Positions 56,715-64,000 of a stretch of DNA of 64,000 bases are shown piece by piece (position 1 is the first letter of the stretch; every line of letters begins with the position of its first letter). The position numbers were made by a program, and so were the translations under genes. This DNA comes from Paraburkholderia sp. BL23I1N1 (GTDB lineage: Bacteria > Pseudomonadota > Gammaproteobacteria > Burkholderiales > Burkholderiaceae). The notes under the pieces are model-generated. The model had not been told where the DNA came from. It did no database searches and saw only the letters and a program-made list of their open reading frames with translations. Location: assembly GCF_003610295.1 (NCBI RefSeq), contig NZ_RAPV01000001.1:1178001-1242000 (forward strand). Reading direction: 5' to 3'.

Positions 56715-57350
56715 CTAGAGTCCGAACACGATCCGCAACGTATCGTTCTGCACAATGACAGAGACGCCAATGACCAGCAGGATCAGCGGCAGCAGCGCGG
56801 TGCCGTAACGGCGGATCGGCGCGCCCAGCAACGGATGCTCCACCAGCCACACCGCGCCTGCGCACCATATACCGATCATGGCGACGAACACCAGCGAGAC
56901 GAACACGCCTTCGCTGCGCGAATGACTCGCATACAAGGGCACATAGACGGCGAGATTGTCTGAGCCATTGGCGACCGCCACGCACGCGACAGTCGACCAT
57001 GACGAGCCTGCGCCGGTCGTTGTCGGGGTTGCTGGTGCTTGCACGTGCGCCGCGGCCTGCGCTGCCTTTTCTAGATCTGCGTTGCCCGGGCGAAAGCGTG
57101 TCCACGCTTTGCCCAGACCCACGCCGACCGGCAAGATGCCGAGCAGACCGACATAGCCAGTGGGCAACTGCGTCAACAATGCGGCGAGCAGAATCGCCCC
57201 CACGATCAGGACCACCGAGCCGGCAAACTGCCCGGCGATCACGCGACGCCGGTTGCCGCCCGTTTCCGCGAGGAAGGCAAGCAGCACAAAAAGGTTGTCG
57301 ATATTGGTGGCCGCGTAAGCGGCGACGGCGAGCAGGGCAAGGCTGAACAT
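56715..57350 (-). CDS. CadD-family cadmium-resistance transporter-like protein
   Basis: A 211-residue membrane protein starting MFSLALLAVAAYAATNIDNL, with the CadD-type motifs AATNIDNLFVLLAFLAE and VANGSDNLAVYVPLYAS and about five to six hydrophobic segments. These NxDN repeats are shared by CadD and related LysE-superfamily exporters. The start at 57350 was chosen because the preceding in-frame sequence is low complexity and lacks membrane character. It might export a divalent cation or a small solute. It lies between the IS1182-type element and an Ala-rich lipoprotein gene. Confidence 0.83.
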   Translation of the reverse strand: MFSLALLAVAAYAATNIDNLFVLLAFLAETGGNRRRVIAGQFAGSVVLIVGAILLAALLTQLPTGYVGLLGILPVGVGLGKAWTRFRPGNADLEKAAQAAAHVQAPATPTTTGAGSSWSTVACVAVANGSDNLAVYVPLYASHSRSEGVFVSLVFVAMIGIWCAGAVWLVEHPLLGAPIRRYGTALLPLILLVIGVSVIVQNDTLRIVFGL

Positions 57351-57687
57351 GCGGGAAAGCCGGTCAATGCAAAGTGGAAAAAAAACGGATCTGCACCGAT
57401 GAAGCCGGTCGAGCCGAACAGGCGGCGGCGCGGTGGAGGCATGGCGGCCGGTCAACACGATGCCGATGCAAGGCGTTGCGGTCAAGCTGTCTCTTTGGCA
57501 AGGTGTCGCCGTTAAGCTGTGTTGTTGTCTTGCGTGATGTGTGCGGCCTGCGGTTCGGTACGTTTGTGGGCGGTGCGGTTCTGTGCCTCTGCCTCTGCCT
57601 GTGTCCGTACCATGCACGTGGCCAGCGCAATGCCGGTCCGTCACCCCGTAAGCTACAATTGCCGACGGCTTGAAAAACGGAACATCA
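57351..57687. other. Intergenic stretch with short imperfect tandem repeats
   Basis: About 340 bases between the divergent CadD-like and lipoprotein genes. A 30-base unit starting GCAAGG is repeated twice (57468-57497 and 57498-57527, about 70 percent alike), and TGCCTC is repeated near 57584-57600. No supported gene; the promoters for both neighbours should be here. Confidence 0.5.
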
Positions 57688-58260
57688 ATGAAGATTCGGA
57701 TTCTCTCTATCGCCTGCATAACGACCGCTGCCGCGTTGCTGGCGGCCTGCACGGCCGTCTACAAGAACTCGGATGCATGCGAGCAGTTGATGCGAAGCAA
57801 GCTGGCGGAATCGTCGCCGGATACGCTGAAGATCAGCCATACGGGCGCCGGCATCGACGGATCGCGGGTGGTCGTCGAAGGATCGATCGAGCATGTCGTG
57901 ACGGCTTCGGAGGTTGCGGCCGCCTCGGCGGCTTCCGCCGCGCACGCGGCGAATGCTGCGCCACGCGGGGCGTCGGGCGTGCGTGAGGCGTCCGCAGTGT
58001 CGGAGGCAGCCGCAGCCTCGGACGCTGCGGCTGCCTCCGGCGTGACGGCCGGCGCGGCCTCGGGTGCGACAGCTGCTTCGGCGAGCCTTGCTGCGTCGGG
58101 AGCCGACGCAACCGCGCACAAATCGGCCAAGCCGGAGAAGACCGTCACAGCGGCTGCCGCCGAGTGCACGTTCCACGGCTCGGCGCTGAGCGTGTTCAGC
58201 TGGTTGGCGCCGGCAAAGCTCGCCAAGCCGGCAGATGAAGCGGCCGAAGCCACCGAGTAG
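57688..58260 (+). CDS. Alanine-rich lipoprotein, function unknown
   Basis: A 190-residue protein starting MKIRILSIACITTAAALLAA, with a lipobox LLAAC, so lipidation is likely. A short ordered stretch follows (about 25-75, with EQLMRSKLAESSPDTLKISH). Then comes a low-complexity Ala/Ser/Gly-rich run of about 75 residues, and a final ordered part (ECTFHGSALSVFSWLAPAKL). The ATG at 57688 fits the signal peptide, better than one six codons upstream. It is unassigned. The Ala-rich part might be a flexible linker from the membrane. Confidence 0.6.
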   Translation: MKIRILSIACITTAAALLAACTAVYKNSDACEQLMRSKLAESSPDTLKISHTGAGIDGSRVVVEGSIEHVVTASEVAAASAASAAHAANAAPRGASGVREASAVSEAAAASDAAAASGVTAGAASGATAASASLAASGADATAHKSAKPEKTVTAAAAECTFHGSALSVFSWLAPAKLAKPADEAAEATE

Positions 58261-58359
58261 CAATTTCTGTTGCACCTGCTGGGGCGCGGTTGACGCCCCT
58301 CAAGTGCTTCATGCCGTGCTCAACGAACACGGCATGTTCCGGCTAACGCAAGACGAATC

Positions 58360-60233
58360 TCAAGCCGCCCCGTTCGCGAGGCGGCTTTTGTTTTCGCGCA
58401 GCAGTTTCAGCACACTTTCGCCGAACGCCTGCGGCCGCCCTTCGAAGCAGCGTTGCACCGCCTGCGTGTCGATCAGGTGCTGCCGCAACGCGGTGCGCTC
58501 GTCGTGCTGGTCGATCATGCGCACCGCTGCGGCAATGTATGTCTCGACGCTGTGCGTGGTGGTCCACAACGGCACGCCCATACGTTCGGACAGCGCGCCG
58601 TCGATCTGCTCGAACACTTCCGGCCCGCGTTTGCATACACCGGGCAAACCGAGCGTCAATGCATCGACGATGCCGTTGGTATTGCCGAACGGAAACGGGC
58701 TGAGGAACAGGTCGGATTGATTGACGCGCGCCAGATAGGCGGCGTAGTCGTGAAAATCATGCACGACCGCGCCCGGCACCGCACGCGTGATGACATCGTG
58801 CAGACGGTCGAACGGCAGACCTGACGGCACGCCGCCCATGAAGTGAAACTCAACGGGTGCCGTGGCGCGCTCGCCGATTGCGCGGCATGCATCGAGAAAG
58901 CCGGGATTGAGTTTCATCGCGCTAGCGGTGACGACGATCTGCAGCGCCTCGCGCAACGGAGGAATCTCCGCGACGATGTCCGGCAGCGCGAGCGACGGGC
59001 GGTACGGTTGCCCGTCTTTCGGCAGCTTCATGAGTTGTTCGCTGAAGCAGGCCGGATCGCCGACATAATCTTCTTCGACGCTGATGTAGTCGATCTTGTC
59101 GGAATGCGTGGTGGCGGGATGGCCGAGCGCCGCGATCTGCAGCGGCGCGATGCGCAGGTTGGACATGAACACCGTCAGCACGAACATGCCGACGCTCGGC
59201 ATATACAGCACGTCCGGCTGCTCGGCCTCGGCGAAGTCGCGAATCGTCTTCAGGCACTCGCCGATGTAGTCCAGCTGCTCCAGTTCGATGAAGCGGTCGA
59301 ATACGTTCCGTCCCACTTCGTCGGCGGCGTAACCGAAGCCGAAGCCCACCACCTCGAAATGTTCCCGCGCGGCTTCGAGCGTGCGCGAGTGCGTGCGGTA
59401 GATCGAATGGGCGCCGGTGAACCACTCCAGCACAACCACCATCAAAGGCTTCTTGCCACGCCGCGGGTTGCCTTTGGCAGGCATACGCCTGGGTGCGGGC
59501 AGGCCGGTCAGGCCGAGTTGCGCGAGCTTGCGGCGTACCAGCACATTGATGTCCTGCTTGATCGCATGCCGCCGCGGCGTATCGGCATAGCTGCAGAACA
59601 TATAGGCGTTGTGCAGCACGGCCGACGGCAGATCGTCGAGGTCGTCAATGTGCTGCAGCTTGCCGGGCAGCCACTCCAGCAGCGCCTCGAGCTTGAGCTG
59701 CGCGCTCGGCGAGCCCTTGAAGCTCGGCGACAGTAAAACGAGGGCGAGACAGGCCGCGATGGTTTTGTCGTACGCGCAGAGCGCGGCAAAGTCGATTTCC
59801 AGCTCGGACTCGGTCGAATAGAGCACACATAGCTTCTCGACGAAGCTGTCTCCGGGCAGAAACTGTGTATTCGCGGGGCCACGGGGATTCAGGTAACGGA
59901 TGACGTGGTCCGCGTTGCCTGACGCGGTGGCCGAGAACAGCATGCCGATCCATTCACGCAGCGTGAGAAACAATCGGTAGTGCTCGGGGGGGGCAGCCGG
60001 AAATCCGGGTCGGCGAACAACGTGGACACCGCGCTCGTCAGACGCGTGCAGAAACGCTGGCGTTGCTCTTCGGCAGACAGGCCGGTCATGCACGAAGCCT
60101 GGAAGGTCGTGTCCAGCTCGCCGCGCGTTTGCTGGAGGCGTGCGAGTGCGACGCTGAGCTGGGCCGAGGCCTGAACATGCTGTCGCGTATAAACGAGTTG
60201 CTCGAAGTGGTCGAGCGAAAAGAGGGTTTCCAT
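58360..60233 (-). pseudogene. HMW1C-like cytoplasmic N-glycosyltransferase (GT41), frameshifted at a C8 tract
   Basis: Two frames join into about 624 residues: METLFSLDHFEQLVYTRQ to FADPDFRLPPP (60233 to about 59990), then EHYRLFLTLREWIGMLFSAT to the stop at 58360. They meet at eight G on the plus strand, C8 on the coding strand (59986-59993); nine C (or six) would keep the frame. The length matches HMW1C (about 620). Family marks: SIYRTHSRT, ALGHPATTHSDKIDYISVEE, SPFPFGNTNGIVDALTLGL and VCKRGPEVFEQIDGAL. Such enzymes add glucose or another hexose to Asn-X-Ser/Thr of adhesins in the cytoplasm. No adhesin gene is seen in the window. Confidence 0.82.
58362..58394 (+). terminator. Terminator for the alanine-rich lipoprotein gene
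   Basis: The stem AAGCCGCC / GGCGGCTT (58362-58369 and 58380-58387) is followed by TTTTGTTTT. It overlaps the last codons of the converging glycosyltransferase gene. Two more hairpins lie upstream at about 58280-58298 and 58310-58336. Confidence 0.65.
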
Positions 60234-60509
60234 CGTTTGACTATTGTTAGATATGCAGGACTAACGATATCGAGATGACGCTAGCCGGAACCGACGATTA
60301 TTGCAGTCGGGGCGTATCAAATAAGCCCGGGATGAGAATTTGGGAATTTTCCGCGCAGGAAAATCCGATCGGCTTGCAGGATTTGTTCTGATTCGGCGCG
60401 GGAGTTCGAGACTTGATAGGCGGGGGATGTTCAGGCGCTCAATGTAGGCAATCAATCGAATCCGTCCAATGCCGCTGTCAGCACAAGGCGGATTCCCGGC
60501 ATTGATCAC

Positions 60510-61784
60510 TCAGAACGCGTAATACGGACCCGGCCCGGCCGAGGTTGCGCGCGACGCGATCGCCGTATAGACCCGCCGTCCGAAAAAGAACGGCAGGCCC
60601 CAGCCGAAGCTATTGGTGGCAATCCCGGCCAGATTGTCGAATGCGTTATTCGACGACGCGAACAGCGCGCGCGAATTGCCGATGTCAAACGACACCGTGT
60701 TCGATGCGCCATCGGTCCCCACGATCGAAGCGCTTGCCGTTTGCGTCGAGCTCGGACAGTACCAGTACCCGCATTGCGGCAGCTGACTGCTGTTGAAGAA
60801 GAGCGCGTTCGAGCCGCTGTCGAGGTAGCTCAGCGTGTATGTCTGGCCGGCGCTGCTGGTGACCACATACCCGGTAGCCTGATTCGCCTTGACCACGCTT
60901 GCGCCGCCAAGTGTGTTATTCGCCTGCGTGCCGATGCCAAAGATCAACGAGCCTGACGCGCTGGCCGCGCCCGCATCAGCGATTGCCGGCAGGTCTATCA
61001 CCACGCCGTTGTTGTCCAGCGCGAACCGGCTGACGGGATTGGCGACCTGCTGCGCAAGCGCCTGCGTACTCGCGAGGCAGGCGCCGCTGACGTCGCAACC
61101 GTAATACCAGCGGGGCAAGGCGCTATTGACGCAACCGCTGCCGCAGTCGGCTGCGAACAGGCCGACGCCGAGAATGCCGTTGGCGCGCAGGGTCGCGACG
61201 CTAAGCATCGACGGGCCGGAGCCGGCGCAATCGCTGGGCACGTTGGGCAGCGTGGGGTCGGCAATCAGCTGGATCGGAATCGAGGCAGCCAGTTGGCCGG
61301 CCATCCGCACGTCCGCGTTGCGGATCGCGCCCCACGCATAGCCGCCGCCGAATACCGCGCACTCGCCGGTCACGCCGCTGCCTGAACTCACGGCCGCGAG
61401 CGGGAGACTGGCCGGCAGTGCGGACGCGAGGATCCGCAGGCCGTGCGAGCCGGTGTCGACCTGAATATTGTCGATCGTCGCGCAATTGCCGGTGCCGGGC
61501 TGGCAGACGGTGACGCTGGTCGTCAGCATGTTGCGGGTCAGGCCGGGCGCGGTGCTGACCGCGATCGGCTGCACGTTAGGGATGGTCGATTGCGGCACGG
61601 ACACGGCTGTGCCGGCGTCCCCGGATGGCGCGTTGGCGCCGGGTGAACTCGCGGCACTCGGACTGCTGGCCGGGCTGGCTGCCCCTGCCTGTGACGAGGC
61701 GGTGTTGCTGCCGCTGCCGCCGCCACAAGCGGCGAGTGCTGCGCAGAGAAGGAGCAGCGCCTGAAGACGAGGAGGATTTTTCAT
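60510..61784 (-). CDS. DUF3443 family lipoprotein
   Basis: A 424-residue protein starting MKNPPRLQALLLLCAALAAC, so it has a lipobox, followed by a Gly/Ser/Ala-rich linker of about 50 residues. The rest matches the DUF3443 type of Burkholderiaceae: DNIQVDTGSHGLRILASALP, CAVFGGGYAWGAIRNADVRM, GILGVGLFAADCGSGC and a C-terminal SFGWGLPFFFGRRVYTAIAS. The DTGS plus beta-rich pattern recalls a pepsin-like fold, but activity is not shown. A DUF2844 gene lies 66 bases upstream on the same strand; the two occur together in the group. Function unknown. Confidence 0.85.
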   Translation of the reverse strand: MKNPPRLQALLLLCAALAACGGGSGSNTASSQAGAASPASSPSAASSPGANAPSGDAGTAVSVPQSTIPNVQPIAVSTAPGLTRNMLTTSVTVCQPGTGNCATIDNIQVDTGSHGLRILASALPASLPLAAVSSGSGVTGECAVFGGGYAWGAIRNADVRMAGQLAASIPIQLIADPTLPNVPSDCAGSGPSMLSVATLRANGILGVGLFAADCGSGCVNSALPRWYYGCDVSGACLASTQALAQQVANPVSRFALDNNGVVIDLPAIADAGAASASGSLIFGIGTQANNTLGGASVVKANQATGYVVTSSAGQTYTLSYLDSGSNALFFNSSQLPQCGYWYCPSSTQTASASIVGTDGASNTVSFDIGNSRALFASSNNAFDNLAGIATNSFGWGLPFFFGRRVYTAIASRATSAGPGPYYAF

Positions 61785-61850
61785 GAGCTTGTCGGCAATC
61801 GGATCGTCGAGGCGTTGTGCGAGTGGCGTGCGCGCGGTGTTAGCGGCAAC

Positions 61851-62315
61851 TCAGTGGAAATCGCCGGCCGTGACGCCGGGCGGTAAGGCCGCCGGCAGCC
61901 ACGCGCGTCCGACGTAGCCACGCATCGGACCGCCGGATTCCACGATCACATCCGGGCGAATCACCCGCGAGGCGTGCAGGTTGCCGTCCGGCGCGGACGA
62001 GGCGGCGCCCGTGCGGTAGGAGTCGGCGTACGGTCCTAGCAGCGCGCGCAGATCCGGCATGGTCGGGCCTTGCCTGGTGTAAGCGATGATCTCGCCGGTA
62101 TTGGTCGCGTATTCGTTGACGGTGGTATTGCCCGCATCGGTCATCGTGCGCAGGCGTAAGGCGCCGTTCAGGAGGATTTGCGGCGCCGCGGCCGTCGAAT
62201 TCGCCTGGCTGGGCATCGTGCCGCCCAATTCGGCGCGCGCGTCGGTGCTGGCGCACAGCACGGCAACCACCATGATCGAGGCGGCAAAGGCCGGTGAAAA
62301 GGAAAGATTTGGCAT
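61851..62315 (-). CDS. DUF2844 family protein
   Basis: A 154-residue exported protein with a signal peptide (MPNLSFSPAFAASIMVVAVL, cleavage after TDARA) and the family core TTVNEYATNTGEIIAYTRQG followed by PDLRALLGPY and GGPMRGYVGRAWLP. GGAAAG precedes the ATG at 62315; a longer in-frame start lacks a signal. It is paired with DUF3443 downstream. The two may form a surface or periplasmic pair; the function is not known. Confidence 0.85.
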   Translation of the reverse strand: MPNLSFSPAFAASIMVVAVLCASTDARAELGGTMPSQANSTAAAPQILLNGALRLRTMTDAGNTTVNEYATNTGEIIAYTRQGPTMPDLRALLGPYADSYRTGAASSAPDGNLHASRVIRPDVIVESGGPMRGYVGRAWLPAALPPGVTAGDFH

Positions 62316-62782
62316 GGCCACCTGTCTCGCTATTGGAAAACCCAGAACGCTCAGGCTTTTTTGAGAAGTCCAATTCAAGGTAACACTCAGGTTTCCTGAT
62401 CGTTGTCAGGCGCGGCGCGCGGCACCTCAGCCAATCTCGAAAATAGCGTGTGACGGGGCGGGAAAGTGTCTTTTAAACAATGATCTGACAATGAAGCAGG
62501 ACATGTCCGACGGGTGTTTAGGAAGTGTTGTGAACTGTTAAATTTGCCACCTGGGGGAGAGGGTGGCCGCCCTGAAGCGGGGCGCTTTTCTGCGATGGGC
62601 GGCGCGCGCCGCGCGGCGATTCTTGTGTGTCCATATCCGTCGCCGCGGCGCGCATTTGGCCTGCGGCGCGCTGCTCAATTCATGGGCAAACCCCGGTTTT
62701 TGCACATGTCCCCCCGGGATCGGTAAAATGTTGGGTTGATCCACGGAAACTTGCCGTGGCGTAGCGGAAGGATTCCCCGAAC
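62316..62782. other. Intergenic stretch before bamC
   Basis: About 470 bases. I see a short hairpin around 62395-62410 (CCTGA...TCAGG) and a GC-rich stretch at 62600-62680. The bamC promoter should be near 62700-62760. No gene is supported; in other Burkholderia dapA often precedes bamC, and its 3' end is not recognisable here. Confidence 0.5.
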
Positions 62783-64000
62783 ATGACTGATCTTCGTCTT
62801 ACCAAGCGGTTTGCAGTAATGCTGATGGCAGGCGGTCTGGTCGCCGGCTGTGGCACTTCGTCGCCGACCAAAATCGACTACAAAAGCGACTCGAAATCGA
62901 AGCAGGTGTCACTTGCTGTACCGCCGAACATGATCGATGAGACGGCCGATCAGCGTTCGTTGCCCCCGCAAGGCGGCGAAACCTCGCTGTCCACGCTGAA
63001 GCAGGTCCAGGCGCAGGCGCCCGCCGCCAACACGCCGACGGTGGTGCCGCAGGTGAACGGCATGCACATCCAGCGCGACGGTACGGAAAGCTGGCTCGTG
63101 ATCGACAATAAGGCGCCCGACCAGGCATGGGCGCAAATCCGCCGTTTCTGGCAGGAACAGGGTTTCCTGCTGGTGGTTGATCAGCGCGACAAGGGCGTGA
63201 TGGAAACCGACTGGAACGAAACGCACGCGCAGATCAACGACGGCCTGATCCGCGACACGCTGTCCAAAGCCATGGGCAATAGCTACGTGAGTTCCGAGCG
63301 CAACAAGTACCGCACGCGTCTCGAAACGGCGCCGAACGGCGGCACCTATGTGTTCGTCAGCCAGAAGGGCATGCGTGAGGCCGTCACCGGCACGAACAAC
63401 GAATCGACCAAGTGGGAAGCCAAGCCGAACGATCCGGGCCTCGAGCAGGAATACCTGAAGCGCTTGATGGCAGCGCTGGCGCTGGCCGATTCGCGCACGA
63501 GGTCGGGCGATACGCAAAGTGCCGCGCTTTCACCGGCGGGTGCGCAAACGGCGCCGAACGCGGCTACGGCGGGTGCGCAAACGGCGCCGAACGCGGCTAC
63601 GGCGGGTGCGAAGTCGGCGGCTGCGGCCACGGCGGCGCAAAACGTCGCGCTGTCGGCGCAATCGCCTATGCCTGACGACTCGGCGAACAGCACGGCGGCG
63701 CAGTTCTCGTCCACCGAGCTGACGCTCGGCGAGCCGTATGACCGCGCGTGGCTGCGTGTGGGCTTGGCGCTCGACCGCAGCAACTTCACCGTTGACGATC
63801 GCGACGCGAGCCGCGGTTTGTACTTCGTGCGCTACGTCGATCCGAAGGACCTGACGTCGGCGGAGCAGGGCTTCTGGAGCCAGGTGTTCCACGGCAAGAA
63901 GGAAAAGGTCGCCAAGCAGTATCTGGTGAACGTCCGCGCCGTAACGCCTGACCAGACCCGTGTGGCCGTGGTTGACGACAAGGGCGCGATCGATCAGAGC
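62783..64000 (+). CDS. bamC: Outer-membrane assembly lipoprotein BamC, C-terminus cut by the window edge
   Basis: The frame is open from the ATG at 62783 to the window end (406 codons). It starts MTDLRLTKRFAVMLMAGGLV with a lipobox AGC-GTSS. An unstructured N-terminal segment follows (SSPTKIDYKSDSKSKQVSLA, the BamD-binding type), then two helix-grip domains, at about residues 95-235 (GMHIQRDGTESWLVIDNKAP) and from about 310. They are joined by an Ala/Gln/Thr-rich linker with an 11-residue tandem repeat. BamC is part of the Bam complex that inserts beta-barrel proteins. AAGGA precedes the ATG. Confidence 0.9.
   Translation, partial: MTDLRLTKRFAVMLMAGGLVAGCGTSSPTKIDYKSDSKSKQVSLAVPPNMIDETADQRSLPPQGGETSLSTLKQVQAQAPAANTPTVVPQVNGMHIQRDGTESWLVIDNKAPDQAWAQIRRFWQEQGFLLVVDQRDKGVMETDWNETHAQINDGLIRDTLSKAMGNSYVSSERNKYRTRLETAPNGGTYVFVSQKGMREAVTGTNNESTKWEAKPNDPGLEQEYLKRLMAALALADSRTRSGDTQSAALSPAGAQTAPNAATAGAQTAPNAATAGAKSAAAATAAQNVALSAQSPMPDDSANSTAAQFSSTELTLGEPYDRAWLRVGLALDRSNFTVDDRDASRGLYFVRYVDPKDLTSAEQGFWSQVFHGKKEKVAKQYLVNVRAVTPDQTRVAVVDDKGAIDQS
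63536..63610 (+). repeat. 33-bp tandem repeat inside the bamC linker
   Basis: Two perfect 33-bp copies (63536-63568 and 63569-63601) and the first 9 bases of a third. The unit encodes AGAQTAPNAAT and keeps the frame. It lies between the two BamC domains, so copy changes would only alter linker length. Confidence 0.85.

Noticed and set aside
57351..57752. N-terminal extension of the CadD-like gene by 134 codons
   Set aside because: The extension is repetitive, lacks membrane character and overlaps the divergent lipoprotein gene; the family start is at 57350.

Overview
The window looks like a chromosomal segment of a Burkholderiaceae bacterium, most likely Paraburkholderia. The pointers are the high GC content, family-typical genes (DUF2970-cysI-DUF934, DUF3443/DUF2844, LeuA class, a trimeric-type porin, BamC), an aerobic benzoyl-CoA (box) cluster, and a dispersed hairpin repeat that I associate with this group. 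No rRNA, tRNA, phage or CRISPR was seen.

Layout. 0-2.4 kb (minus strand): the end of an assimilatory sulfite-reduction operon, with a frameshifted cysI. 2.6-7.2 kb (minus): a pim-like beta-oxidation operon (fused hydratase/dehydrogenase plus a two-subunit acyl-CoA dehydrogenase) with a divergent LysR gene. 8.2-11.7 kb: small unknown genes, a dispersed repeat, a chemoreceptor and an internally deleted chemoreceptor remnant. 11.7-20.4 kb: a complete Nit1C-type cluster (nitrilase, radical SAM, GNAT, AIR-synthase-like, glycosyltransferase, two small proteins and a flavoprotein) divergent from a MocR regulator, with a long inverted repeat between them. 20.5-23.1 kb: a Tat-exported phospholipase C and a lipoprotein. 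23.2-28.7 kb: an IclR-controlled set (RidA, SelA-like PLP lyase, porin, GntP permease). 28.9-39.3 kb: benzoate via benzoyl-CoA (hydrolase, benzoate-CoA ligase, boxD, DUF4863, boxR, boxCBA). 39.4-47.7 kb: reductive pyrimidine degradation (RutR-like repressor, amidohydrolase, PreT, PreA, NCS1 permease, dihydropyrimidinase). 48.1-50.3 kb: a cystine-type ABC transporter whose permease is frameshifted. 50.5-52.1 kb: an IS4-family element inserted into a second copy of the dispersed repeat. 52.1-54.1 kb: leuA with a leucine-rich leader peptide and promoter. 54.1-58.3 kb: a methyltransferase-like lipoprotein, an IS1182-type element, a CadD-like transporter and an alanine-rich lipoprotein. 58.4-60.2 kb: an HMW1C-like cytoplasmic N-glycosyltransferase gene broken at a C8 tract. 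60.5-64 kb: DUF3443, DUF2844 and the start of bamC.

The window is mainly a set of catabolic modules, each next to its own regulator, and several regulators have a visible candidate operator: a CCA-N2-TGG palindrome over the pyrimidine promoter, TGCA motifs at the boxC promoter, a T-N11-A palindrome before the LysR gene, and a 34-bp inverted repeat before the Nit1C cluster. The items most worth a second look are the Nit1C cluster with its MocR palindrome, the leuA leader peptide, the HMW1C-like glycosyltransferase with a homopolymer frameshift, and the insertion of an IS into a dispersed repeat. Four reading frames are broken by single-base changes, two of them in homopolymers, so sequence error has to be weighed against real inactivation.
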